Below are positions 44,917 to 59,375 of a stretch of 64,000 nt of DNA, one piece after another; position 1 is the first letter of the stretch; every line of letters starts with the position of its first letter. The translations under genes were made by a program, and so were the position numbers. The notes beneath the pieces were generated by a model, which was not told the origin of the DNA, did no database searches, and saw nothing but the letters and a program-made list of their open reading frames with translations. Location of the stretch: assembly GCF_026210795.1 (NCBI RefSeq), contig NC_089439.1:2666001-2730000 (forward strand), read 5' to 3'. This DNA is from Rhizophagus irregularis. Lineage: Eukaryota; Glomeromycota; Glomeromycetes; Glomerales; Glomeraceae.

Positions 44917-45460
44917 ATGGAGGGACAAAATAACCCAACACAACAGCAGGATGCTAAAATTGACAAATGTGGGGTAAAATTTAAAAAATCCCCCCGCTTT
45001 AGGAAAAGTCAGATAAGCCACAAAATTTCACATGATTTATGCAGAACCGACGAAAATGTGAATTTTACTAATTTTACTTCTGAGCAATTCCAGATTTACT
45101 GTAGTCTCAACCATGAAAAGGTAAATATATACAAAACAATTTTTTCATATTTTAAATACTTTAGATGTTTCAAAGTACACTCTGACATTAACTATGCTTT
45201 GTTTTATTCAGTAGGTTATATATCTAATTTCTTTTTGGAATCATAACATGAAAAAGGACACAATGTATATTCTCAAAGAAGTTTTCCTGCTAAAATTGAA
45301 GTTACCTTAGCTGTTAGTATTTTATTTATTGGATATTATATTTTTAACAGTAAAAAGTATGTAGTATGTTTCAAAAACACCTTCAAAAATAGCAAGTCTA
45401 ACATTCCTCCCCAAATTTTATACTGTATAATTATCAGTTGGTAATTAACAAATCTGTATC
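44917..45460 (+). pseudogene. Small hypothetical gene, probably decayed
   Basis: From ATG 44917 a basic, low-hydrophobicity stretch (MEGQNNPTQQQDAKIDK, then RFRKSQISHKISHDLCRTDE) runs to NHEK at 45120, followed by a GTAAAT donor-like site. About 130 bases later, sequence resuming at GACACAATG reads SFPAKIEVTLAVSILFIGYY, a likely membrane segment, but in a frame that does not join cleanly. The junctions carry near-identical CATGAAAAGG text. Less AT-biased codons than the surroundings. Family not recognised; it may be a real two-exon gene with a lesion. Confidence 0.35.
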
Positions 45461-45602
45461 TTTAGATTTCATTACCAATTGGGTTAATCTCATAAATTTA
45501 TTAGAGTATTATATCCATGTTGGCTTACGCTACTGAGTACAGTAACTTTAAATGATGCCACCTGTTTCACATAATAACATCTTGATTTTTTTATAAATTA
45601 TC

Positions 45603-45845
45603 ATGATGAACGAAACTCTAAGAGAAAGGATTAATTCGGGATTCACACAGATTTCCACTATGAGATGATGAGTAGAATATTCGAGGCTAAACTCGATCTC
45701 GTTAATAAATGAATGAATTTCTTGGACAATAAAGTAGAAAAAAGAATCAGCGTAATAAATGAAAAATACGATTCCTTAGAAAACAAAGTTTATGCATCTT
45801 CTCAATTTAAATCAAAGGTAAGACTTTGTGAGTCATATTTTTCCA
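45603..45845 (+). pseudogene. Decayed coiled-coil coding fragment
   Basis: The plus strand reads MNETLRERINSGFTQISTM, then, after stops, FLDNKVEKRISVINEKYDSL and ENKVYASSQFKSK. The Leu/Ile/Val spacing is heptad-like. Several stops interrupt it. It may belong to the preceding small gene. Confidence 0.35.
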
Positions 45846-47798
45846 CATGAATAATTTTTTTTTTTTGATTTTTGATTAATATAAAATTATGCCAATTACA
45901 GGTTTAGATTCAAATTTACATGATGAATCATTTATAATGGTAAGAATATCTTTGAATATTTAATTTAATTATTTATTTATATTCTAATTATTTTAAATTT
46001 TGACTAATTTTAGGATGTCATAATGGTGTATATATAAGAAGTCAAAGTATTATTTGTATCAAATAATTATCTCTGAACTCTGTTCACAATGAAGGAGCAA
46101 GAACACCAAAAACAAGACTCAACGGAAAGAATGTTTCGAAGTTGCTGATAAAAATATCAATTTATCCCACAAAAGCAGAATCCTGTAGGGGTTTAGATCT
46201 TATCGGGTTTTCATCCATTTTCAGTAAAAGTTATTTCTTTGTACGAGTTGCATAGCTGGCACTTATTACTTTATTACTTAATAATAATAAAATTTAATCT
46301 GGTCTCTTGTTAAGCTGTGTATTTACACATTTTTATTTTTCGATACACATTTACAACACCCGCATGTGTCATATGTTGGTTAAAGATCACGAGCCCGATA
46401 TGTTATGCTCAAGTACAATATGTATAGAAAGTAATAGTATACGAGAATTTATATAAAATACATTATAAAGTTTGCCAATCAAAATACGTCTAAAAAGAAT
46501 TGTCCATCCTTTTACATCAATCATTCTTATTGATAATATTTGATCACGAACGAAGAAATACTGAATGTACCTTGAAAATTCTATTTCGACACCTTTATCT
46601 TAAATTTACCATTTTTATTTTAAGGATCGTCGAATTGATTACATGTAGACTACGAAGGACGAGTCTTAAATTTACTATCACGCGCGAGAGAAATGTCTGT
46701 AGTTCTCATTTATCACGTGAAACTTATGAAAGTACTGGCAGAAAATTTCTTAACCTCAAATTACAAATAGATTACAAAGTCACGGGCCATGAATTTCGCG
46801 AAGACTAATTTCAATAATTCGAATAATTCGTTAGCTCATTCTTCTAATTTTAAGAAAGTTATAAATGTCTTGGTAGAAAAATGTACTTTGTTGATGGCCT
46901 ACCCCAAGTTACTAATGAAAAGATGATTTTATACTTTCTAATAAAAAAAATTATGTTTATGATTCAGTTTTGATTAACAGCGTACATTCATTCGGCATTG
47001 AACTGCAATGCGGTGCGGTTGATCGGTTGAAAATCATATCAAGCTATCAAGATTTTCATAATAACCCATTTTTCGATTTTTCGTTACGCAACTAAAAACC
47101 GAGTTAGTATATTTTTTTTTTTTTTTTTCAGAAAAAAAAAATTTGAAATTTTTTTTACATTGATTCATACTTTTCATACTTTTCACCGTTCAATTATAAA
47201 ATTTTCCTTCACGTAATAAAATTGGTTACATTTATAATTATTGAACTTTGGTAGAAAGATTTATTAGAATGTTGATTGAAATAAACCTATTGTTAAAATG
47301 CTTATACCACGTTGAAAATTTAATATCAATTTTTCAATTATTTGCAAATAACTCCATTGCCAATTATGAGAAACAATGATTTTTCTAAATTCTGCGGCTC
47401 GTATCACCATTTTGTCATAATTACATCATAATTTAATTCTGGACGAAATTAGCTCTAATTTTTTACCCTTTTATGAATTTTTAAGAATGACTAAAAAGGA
47501 ATACTATATGTACAATGTTAAATTTTTTTTACGACAATCGATCAAATGATTTACATACTGTATATAATGTAATTTTTAAAGAACGTAATTTGTAACACAC
47601 TAATATTCGAGAAGAATAGTTCAACGACCATTATCACTGAGACTTGACTATAAATAGAATTAATTATTCGTTCGTCATTCATCAACTGATAATTTGTCAC
47701 ACATTTTAAAAAGTTATAGACAATAGGGTAAAGAGAAAATGAAAAACTATTGCTCTTTTTTTTTCTTCTCAAAAAAAAAAAAAAAAAATTGATGACAA
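45846..47798. other. Intergenic, no gene seen
   Basis: AT-rich spacer ahead of the oxidase gene. The open frame at 46500-46808 shows no recognisable domain, and 47551-47772 (minus) is low complexity. A long T/A run at about 47109-47150 precedes the promoter region. Confidence 0.5.
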
Positions 47799-50022
47799 AT
47801 GGCTGGTCTTAATATAATTAATTTTTTTAATTCATTTCGTAAAGTAAGTAAAATATGATAAATTAATGTTATATTTTATTAATTAATTCTAATAATTAAA
47901 TTTCGTTTCTTTCTTTTTTTGACATGAAAGAAAGATAATTCTTCAATTAGTCAAAAATATAATAATGAAGCAAGAAAAATTTATGATGGACCAAAATTTT
48001 GGGAATTATCGGAAATTTATGAAAAAAATGATAATATTCAAAAGAAATTAGGTATCGTACATAATATATATATATATGTATAATGTATAATGTATATATG
48101 CCAATTAATATCGACAAAAACTTTAATTAAATTCAATTTTTCTTTTTATTTGAATTAATAAATTTTTTTTTCCAAAAAAAATTGGTAGAGAAATTGGTTA
48201 AGAAGTTTAATCAAAGTCTTGCTGATGAATATATGGATAAAGATCATGCCGGACCTCAAATAGGTTTTTTTCTTATTTTTTTTTTTCTAAGTAGGGATTC
48301 GCCACGCCACAGTATTTTTCTCAAAATAATTTTTGTTTTTTTGTATTTAGAGGTAGTAACGAATAAGCTTGGTAATATAACAATTCGTGCCGATGTTGAA
48401 GTGATCTCATCATTAGATGGACTTGTAAAGATTATGAAAGCTTCCGTTAATGAAAAGAAACATGTTAAAGCTGTAGGAGGTTTCGAAGCGTTCAAGTAAC
48501 TTTTTTTTCCTTTAATATTAAGCATTAATAATAATTAATATTAATTCATATCAATTGTTTTTTTTTAAATATAGTCGAATTTCCGAAACTGATGGATTTC
48601 TTCTTTATACCAAAAATTATCGTGGAATAATTAAAGCAAATTCAGAATTATTAAAAGATGAATTTAAAAATAATAATATTTATTATAATGTACGATGTGG
48701 AACTACATTACGTGAAATTGTATCAGAATTAAAGAAGGATGATAGAGCTTTATTTAATTTACCTGGATATGATGGACAAGCAATTGTTGGATGTAATGCA
48801 ACATCTACACATGGAAGTGGAATTACTCTTCAACCTTTAGCTTCATTTATAGCTACGGTTGATCTTGTTGTACCAGGTGGAAAAATTTACAAAATTGAAC
48901 CAACAAATGGAATCACAAATCCTGATTTATTCTTAAAACGATGCCCACATATTCAACTAATACAAGATGACGAAACATTCAATGCTAGTGTAGTAAACTT
49001 AGGAGCATTAGGAGTCGTATATCAAGTAACTATTATTACAGTACCATATTATAAAGTGATTTCAATTAGAGAAGAAACAACTTGGGAAGAAGTTAAACCC
49101 ATCTTATCAAAAAAACCTTATAATGAAAATGATATTTTAAAATATCATAATGCAGAAATATGGATAAGTCCTTATACACCTTACACACTTATTACAAGGA
49201 GAAATATTGCTACGAAAGAAGACGAACAAAATTATCCAAAATTACAACAGAATCATCCTAAATTACAACAAAATCATTGGACACAAGAATTTTTAGATTA
49301 TCCAATTATTAAGGATATCGCTAATAAATTAAGTGCTGATGGTGGACATATATTATTCTTATTATTAAATTTATTTCCAAATACTGTTCCTTTATTAATT
49401 GAAACAGCTTTAAAAACTCAATATAATGAAATTCCTGCGGTTGATGATTATAATAATATTTATTCTATTGGATTATCTAATAATTTTAAAGCTGTCGCAG
49501 CAGAATTTTCATTTTCAATGAAAGATGATAATCATATTAAAGCTATTGATGAATTAATAAAGACATTACAAGAAATAAGAACTAACTTTAATTATAATAT
49601 TAATGGTCCTATTTCCGTAAGGTTTACAGCTGCTTCCTCTCAATATATGTCTATGGCTCATAATACAAATGGTGAACCAAGATGTTTTGCTGAAATGCCA
49701 ATACTAGTATATGTAAGTATTGAATATTATTACATATATATTGTATATTGTATATAATTTATATTTCTTTCGTATTTTTTAGGATACAAAGATTGACTAT
49801 TATAAACATGTTTATAAACCATTATTTGGGGTAGCATTAAAATATAATGCTAGATTTCATTGGGGACAACATTTAGATTCAGATTTAGATCAAACTTATC
49901 TTTATAATTCCTTTGATAAAAATGCTATTGAATTATTTCTTAAACAAATTTCTAAATTTGATTCTCAAGGTTTAATGACTAATAATTTTTTAGCAAAATT
50001 TGGTCTTATTCCTAAGCAATAA
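47799..50022 (+). CDS. FAD-linked oxidase, sugar-lactone oxidase-like
   Basis: Six exons (47799-47843, 47931-48051, 48189-48263, 48351-48495, 48575-49712, 49783-50022) give 587 residues. The FAD-binding (PCMH/type 4) half shows [18 protein letters not shown] at about 119-136, [16 protein letters not shown] at 168-183, [12 protein letters not shown] at about 200-211 and [12 protein letters not shown] further on. The C-terminal half resembles the ALO domain and ends with FHWGQH at 533-538. This order fits the D-arabinono-1,4-lactone / gulonolactone oxidase superfamily, which oxidises sugar lactones or polyols. The segment that usually reads GxGHS, where some members bind FAD covalently through His, is GGFEAFN here, so covalent attachment is unlikely. 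No signal peptide or clear membrane anchor. A short imperfect [17 protein letters not shown] duplication lies mid-protein. Confidence 0.82.
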
Positions 50023-51301
50023 TTTTAATAATGTTACCAGTAAAATATTTAAAGATGGTAAATCTAATTGAAAGGAAAGAAAACTGGCGTAACAAATATA
50101 CTTTTAATGCGCAGTAAGTTTTTAGTTTTAGACTAAACGTGATTTTATTATTTTTTATTATTATTTTTTTTTTCTTCGATTATTCAATTAGACGACGATT
50201 ATTGTTTACTTTAATATAACCTCTTTTTAGAAAAAAGAGAAATTCGTAAGGTTTTTGCTCTTATATTTTACAAATGTTTATTGTGAAAAAGCAATTATGA
50301 AAATGTCTTAGCGTCTTACATCCACTTAAAATATATCATCGTAAAATTTTAATAAACCAAAGTAGGTTGCAGAATCTCTCGATAGCCATATTAAAAAAAA
50401 TTATTTGGATGCAATTATTTTGAAATTTCGTAGTCTTGAAGTTTTTTTTGTAAAATATAAATACTTTAGGCGTTAGCAAGACAGTTTATCGGCCATTTCA
50501 CATAATAGAAATTTCGACTTTCAAAGTTTTGCTCTTATCAAGTTTTTTTTAAAAAAACACCTAATATTTTCATAACAAATTAATAAACAAATCTTTTTTT
50601 GGCGAAGATAAATTACACTCGTATCTTTTTCATTTTCGTTATTTCCGTATCTATGATCATTTCTCCTTACTCAAACGTCAAGAAATTCGCACATTCTTCA
50701 GATAATAATAATAGCAACCAAGACTTACTGCATGATGACTTATATGCAAAGATGGTTGCTTATTTTCGGGACAATACTTTCTTTTGCTGTTGTATAGTAA
50801 GTAGTATACCTTGTATTATCTTTTCGATTTATCAGTTATAATTATTTGTATAAATAATCGTATCGTAATAATGATCAAATTTAATTTTTAGATTGATAAT
50901 TTATAGAATCACGCAAGCTTCATTCAAATAAACTTATTAAATTACTATTTTAAATGACTAATTAGATATTAAACTCTTCATAAAATGTGACGTGTCCGTT
51001 ATTCTTGTATTAAGAATAATAATAAATTCGTTTATTTAATTTAGTAATTAACAAATAATATTAACAAGTAAATTGTAGTGCAAAAAAAAATAATTGAAAT
51101 TGAATAAAAACAAACACATTTGCAAGATATAAACTAAAATAAAATTATAATCAAAAATTGTATCGATATTATGCTTTTTGTTTTGCTTTTCTGAAAAAGA
51201 ATTTTTTGATTGTAGAATATTTACTTTGAGAAGATAAACTGTAATATAATTTTTTTATATTTATAATTAGTTAATTAAATATATTACAAGTTTAAATATA
51301 T
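50023..51301. other. Intergenic; possible relic of a small secreted protein
   Basis: Between convergent genes. A frame at 50599-50841 opens with TTG, not ATG: KINYTRIFFIFVISVSMIIS looks like a signal peptide, then a short polar tail and FFCCCIVSS. Without an ATG I treat it as a relic or chance frame. The rest is AT-rich spacer. Confidence 0.35.
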
Positions 51302-53875
51302 TTATATTAAATACCTTTGAATTTCATCTATATCAAATTCAAGTTCTTTTGAATCATATTCTGAAAAAAATAGATAAGAAAATGTTAATAAATGTTATTA
51401 GGTTATTGACAAGATCAAATTTTTTTGTAAATTAATTTACTTTTATTATTTTTCGACCCTTTAATATTTGCACGTGACAAAGAACTTTTTATATCTGTTA
51501 AAGAGGAGCTTAATTTAAAAATAAACTATTAATCAGTCGTGCTTAAAATATTTGATTTTAAGGTCTTTCTTTTATAAAATTACCTTTGAGATCCTTTTAT
51601 ATCAAATTCATATTCTCGCGAAATGTATCCTAAAAAAGAATATAAAATTAAAAAAATGATATAATTTTATTTAAATTACTTTAACATTTATTATAAATAC
51701 CTTGTTTTGTATTTAATGAATTTACTGAAAATAAACTTTTGATTAAAGAATTAGAAGAATTAGTATACAAAGAACTTAAAGGTCTGCTTGTATAAATTGC
51801 TTTTGAATGAGGTTTTTCAATAAATTCAGGACCAAGTTTCTTTAATCGTATTAACTCTAACCGTTTTTGCTCGGCTTCTTGTAATCGTAAAGCTTCATAA
51901 TTACTAAATTTCCATGCACTATCACTATAAATTGAATTTTTAATTTCCCATGCAGTAGGTCTATTTTTAGGATCCGAATCCCAACATCTTTTCATCAAAT
52001 TAGCCAAAAATTCAGGAGTATCTTCTGTAATTTCAGGACGCTTTCCATCAATAATATTGTAAACAAGATTATGATCATGTTCAATATTAGCAAAAGGTTT
52101 ACATCCTGTTGTACATTCCCACATGATCATACCTAGACTATAAATATCTGATGCTTGTGAAAATTTAGCTCCTTTAAATATTTCTGGTGCAATATAAGGT
52201 ATTACTCCATATATTTCTTTATTGAATAAACTATCATTTGCAGGGTGTGATAATCCTAGATCTCCAATGTGCCATCGTACTTTTGCATGTTCCCCCAAAT
52301 CAGCATAAATAACTTCATATTTACTATTGGTGTATAATATATTTCCACTATGAAAATCTCGATGTACAAAATTCGCTGCATGAATTATTCGAAGTCTAAA
52401 AATAAAGAATCATATAAATAATACATAATTATGTATTTAAATAACATATTAGAAATAATAAATACCCGTCTGATATTCTATATATTATCCATATTTTTTC
52501 TTTCCATGTAATAGCTGAAAAATGAATTTGTAAGTAATTATGTAAAGTTCCTCCATTTGCATATTGCATAACTAACATATAATCATTTGTTGCAGGGTCC
52601 ATTGTAACGCCATAACACAAAATAATGTTTCCACAATAATTATGAACGTAATGTGATTTTAACTATTGTTTAAAAATACTTTAATTAAAGAACTACTTCA
52701 TGTATAATTTATAAAAGGAAATAGTATGTTAAAATTACCTCATTTAAAAAATATTTTTTAACATCTCGTGAATTTAGAAATTTTTTTAGAGCAACTTGAA
52801 GTTCCCCTCTATTATATTCATAATAATATGATTTATACATACTTTCGCTGTGTGACCAGATTGCTTTATAAACAATACTATATCCTCCTTTTGCTATTTC
52901 ATTTAAAATTGTTATTTGTGAATATGGAATCCATTGGATACTTAATTCTAGGCGGAAAACCACGCAAGTCATCAATTCATAAACGTTTAGCAAGTTATGA
53001 TCTTTATTAATATTATCTTCATAATTTGCAATTTTATGAATTGTTTTAATATTAATACGTACGCAATGGAGAAACTCATCTATGTCATCATGTCCACTAC
53101 TGCTCTTTAAAATATCAGAAGAAATGTATATTATTCTTTCGCATTTCCTACATTGAGATTGATATGTAAGCCCAAATATAATATTTGTCGTCAGACAATA
53201 TCTACATCCAGCATAAAGTGTATAACAACTTGGACACCATTTTTGAGAATTCGAAGAAAATATTAGGTTCAAATTACCACAAGTCATACATTTATTAGCT
53301 GTGTCCCACCAAGGTAAATAAAGAATTGGAATATATTTTTTATACGCTGACTTTATCCATCCGGAAGAAATATGATAACAATCCGAACAAATTCTAAATT
53401 TATAAAATTCAGAAAATCGTTGAATTAATTTTCCACATAATTTACAATCTTCTTCAATTTCAATTACTTTATTCTGTTTTTCAATATCAATGGCATAAAA
53501 GTGTGGTATTAAAGGATGTGAAACTATTTGTTTAAACCATGAAATTATTGAACAATTTTTACACCATTCTTGAATTTTTAATGTACAAAAGTTTTTATCT
53601 CTACTTGTTTCATGTTCTTTACAATGAACATCTTTCGTACTTATATGTACATCTAAATACATTTCATTATCAGTTATACTAGTGACATATTTCGATAGAC
53701 AATTTTCACAATATTTTTGTTGAATTAAAAGCGGTTTGAAGTATTTATTTCCACAATTAAAACAATTTTCATCGTCTTGATTAAATGGAACAAACAAAAT
53801 CGGTACGGGACTAGATTTTAATTTTGGAATTGGGTCAAAAGAATCTCTATTACATGTATTATCTGACTGTTCCAT
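51302..53875 (-). CDS. Protein kinase (TKL-like) with Cys-rich N-terminal half
   Basis: Exons 53875-52739, 52662-52466 and 52395-51701, then either of two last exons: 51629-51580 or 51360-51302, giving 692 or 695 residues. The first ~320 residues hold repeated CxxC pairs (CFNCGNKY, CKLCGK, CMTCGN, CRYC, CRKC) like zinc ribbons. The kinase domain follows: IAKGGYSIVYKAIW from about 327, ATP-anchoring Lys364 in VALKK, HRDFHSGN with Asp458 and Asn463, DLG at 490-492 in place of DFG, then PEIFKGAKFSQASDIYSLG and RCWDSDPKNRPTAWEI. The catalytic residues are all present, so it should be active. The insert between HRDFHSGN and DLG is longer than usual. The tail is Ser/Asn-rich. The kinase type is common in this fungal group; its substrate is unknown. 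Confidence 0.85.
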
Positions 53876-54179
53876 TTTTTTTATGTCCTAATTATTATTT
53901 AAAAATTTTTATGTCAAAGGTTTTATTTATATATTATTCAATTTCAGTAGCCGATCAATTTACTTGGCAGAATTCTTTAAATGTCTTCTTTAAAAGATTT
54001 CCAGAATTCCTGTAAAGAAATCGACAACAACTTGTACAACTAAATATGTCAATGAATCGGAATTAATATTTCTGGTGCAAAATGTTACGAAGATCATCCA
54101 CTTTTTACCCGGGCTTTTTTTATTCATCTTTTTAAATAAACATCAAAAGGTATTGTTCCATGTATTTCTTTAGAATATT

Positions 54180-55610
54180 TGCTGTTTGTGTTAATACTAA
54201 ATCACTAATTTTCCAGCCTTATCTTTTATATATTTCCACTACTAGTATGCAAATCTCGACCTAACTATTTGTTTATTAATAAATTAAAAATATAATTACC
54301 CTTATGATATTATCCATACTTTTTTTGTAAATTTCCTCCATTTCCATATTGAATAACCAACATATAATCATTTGTTGCAGGGTCGCATTGTAACGCCATA
54401 ACATATATAATAACGTTTCCATTGTTATTGTGCCTGTAATGTGATTTAACTATTATTTAAAACCGCAGAACGCAAAACCGCTAAAAAATACATTATGATA
54501 AATGAAATAAAAAAATATTTAATTAACCAACCCATTTCGCAATCTATATATTTTTTAAAAAATTTAACGTGTCGCCAAACAGACTCCGGCTTTATTGTGA
54601 TTTCGCAACATATTTAAAATATATATATATCAGATATAATTACTAATCATAATTACCTCATATTAGATTTATAATAATGTGATTTATATATACCTTCGTC
54701 CTGTGACCAGATCGCTTCATAAATAATAGTGAATCCATTGAATATTTTGATTCTAGGCGTAAAACTTCAACGTATAATAAATTCATAAACATTTAGCAAG
54801 TTATGATCTTTATTATTATTATCATTCATATTAACTTGCAATTGCAAACGAATGCAATGGAGAAACTCATCCATGTCATCATGACTAATTGAAATATCAG
54901 AAGGAGTGTATATTTTCTTAAATTAAAATTTAAAATCCAAAGATAATATTTGTCATCAAACAATATCTATATCTAATATAAAGTATGTTACCATTTGAAG
55001 AAAATATTAGGCTAAAGTTACCACAAAGATTACGGTACGATTTACAGACGGCCATTTCACCGACATGAAATTAACCGTCATCATTCTGCTCGACTTTCAT
55101 TCTGCCGACTTTCATTTTACCGACATAAAAATTTACTTAACTTCATCTTACCGAAATGACATACCGAATTGTCATTTCACCGAAAATTTATACTAGCTGA
55201 GCCTCACTCTTTACTGCGGCTTGATTTCAAATTATTCGACCATGATAATCGTTCTCTAAATTTTAAGGGCTTTAAAAAAAAATTAAAAATTGTGGACTTA
55301 TTTACTTTCAAATTGCAATAATAAAATTAAAATTTATTCCATAAATAACTTCCAATTTTATAATAGTTGTTTCATTGAAATGGAAATTGTTTCGGAAGAA
55401 TGTGATGTCGGTGAAATGGCAAGTCAGTAAAGTGAAGTCAGTACGGTGAAACGGGTGTCGGTAAAATGGGTGAATACGCATCTAAATACATTTTGTAATG
55501 TGGCATAATTGCGATAGACAATTCACAAATAAAACAAATTTCATCATCTTGATTAAAAGAAACAAACATTGCGCGAGAACATTGAAAAGTTTTCATCTTT
55601 AACACTACTA
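54180..55610 (-). pseudogene. Kinase pseudogene A
   Basis: A decayed paralogue of the 51302 kinase in the same order: exon 3 trace at about 54230-54270, exon 2 at about 54340-54420 (ATATAATCATTTGTTGCAGG kept), exon 1 3' half at about 54650-55030, and N-terminal codons at about 55480-55600 (AATTTCATCATCTTGATTAA). Multiple indels destroy the frame. An inverted-repeat element splits it at 55045-55475. Confidence 0.75.
55045..55475. repeat. Inverted-array element (TTCACCGACAT type), copy 1
   Basis: The left side carries several loose copies of CCATTTCACCGACAT-like units. The right side carries the complement (ATGTCGGTGAAATGG and variants GTCGGTAAAATGGG, GTACGGTGAAACGGG). The two sides could pair into one large foldback. 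It sits inside kinase pseudogene A. Confidence 0.65.
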
Positions 55611-57751
<2,141 letters not shown>

Positions 57752-57753
57752 TT

Positions 57754-57784
<31 letters not shown>

Positions 57785-58859
57785 TTATGTTTAATTAAAA
57801 CAACAAAAAATTTTTTTTTTTATACTAAATTCATATATTTTTTAAATAATATAATTATTAAAAAAAAAAGATTATTTGGAAAAGATTTTCCGAGGAAATA
57901 TTATCAACATTTGATATACACACAATGTTAACGGAACAATTTGCAAACTAAAGGAAATTTTGTTCCGTGATTTACCGACGGTTCGTTTGCTGTATCACAA
58001 TTACGTACGTAATTTCATGAAATTTCAAAAAATCAATAACGGGAAGTTTCAATTAAAAACTTTATTTTACGGTATTTCTTTGAATGAAACTTTATTTTTT
58101 TCTATATTAGAATGAATAAAAAAATTGGAATTTCATTCTTAAATATATTGAAAGATTATCGAACTTGGCGTAGACGGGCGTTATTGTACAACTTAATTGT
58201 TCGGGAGTATATTTAACGCCTAAAGGAGAAAGGTCTCCCTTTCATACATTTTTTTTTTGATTTTATTATAATCACCCATTTTAAAAAAAGACATAATATT
58301 AACGAACCCAAATATGGAAATGATCTTGTTAATTTCAGGTCGTAATCCGGTTATATTATATTAGGTCCGAGTAGTGTCATCATAAGAACATCATATGTCA
58401 TATAAATCATATGACGATAATCAATAATATTGAACTTTCGTGAACGAACGAAACAGGATGTTCGTGCAGCATCTTCAATTTGAAATTCTCTCCTTCTTTA
58501 TGACCAATTTTTCATCTTTAAGATTTCCAAACTTTTGATCAGATTTATATAACTATAATATAAAAAAGGATCGTTCATTTTGATTAAAAATTGACGCCAA
58601 GAAAAAAAGATATTCCGAAACCAACAATAGCTATAAGATTGACTTTTCCCTTCTTGTTTTTTTAAGGTTAAACAAAAAATTGATAAAAAAGGATAAATTA
58701 AAAAATAAGAACAATTAAAGTATCTCCTTAACACAATTCAAAAAAAAAAATTTTTTTTTTTATATTAGAACGCGTATTCTTTTTCTAGACATTAAACCTA
58801 AATAACCCCTGTAATTCAAAATTAATTGTATACTAATATTTTACTAGTTAACTAGTAGT
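57752..58859. other. Intergenic, no gene seen
   Basis: AT-rich, with a TTA/TAT microsatellite at about 57758-57786. The open frame at 58498-58734 (minus) reads as aromatic/Ser-rich sequence with no domain and no splice context; I do not call it. Confidence 0.45.
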
Positions 58860-59375
58860 TAACTCACCGACAATTACTTCACCGACAATCGCCGACAGGA
58901 TCTTCTCACCGACAGGTCATCTCCCGCCAATTAATTTTTTAATAAAAAAAATCACCATTATATTTTTGTATAAATATATTATTTTTTTACGAAATAATGT
59001 ATACATATAAGGAAAGATGTATATAGTATGAAATTATCAAATCTCTTTCTTATTGGTTAAAATTATCATCCCATTTTCTTCTATCTAAATTGCGAAGTGA
59101 AGTTGTTCCTTCTATTCATAATAAACATAAAATTAATGTTCATAGCTTTAATGTTTACTATGATTATTTATATATTTAGCTGTATGAGCAAGAAAAGTAG
59201 TATTTTTTAAATAATAAAATATTCAATGTTTGTTTTATGATAAAAAAAAATTTTTAATTTTCTTTAAAAATAGCTTTGCACTGGGATAATAAATCATCGG
59301 TGTAACAAACGTCGGTAAAATATAATAACCCTTTCGGTGAATAGCTAGTAAAGTGATTGTTGGCGAAATGAACCA
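58860..59375. repeat. Inverted-array element (CACCGACA type), copy 2
   Basis: The left cluster has ACTCACCGACAATTACTTCA, then CACCGACAATCGCCGACAGG and CTCACCGACAGG. The right cluster has AACGTCGGTAAAATATAA, TTTCGGTGAATAG and GTTGGCGAAATGAACC. The body is AT-rich. Same motif logic as copy 1 but with a different interior. Confidence 0.55.

Noticed and set aside
46500-46808. 102-codon plus-strand frame
   Set aside because: Composition is unremarkable, no domain, and there are no flanking gene signals.
48256-48525. Minus-strand open frame over the oxidase gene
   Set aside because: Antisense to oxidase exons 3-4 and an intron; no motif.
50599-50841. Small secreted protein with signal peptide
   Set aside because: The frame opens with TTG and the only internal ATG falls within the hydrophobic stretch, so I kept it only as a possible relic.
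58498-58734. 78-codon minus-strand frame
   Set aside because: Aromatic-rich low-complexity reading with no domain or exon partners.
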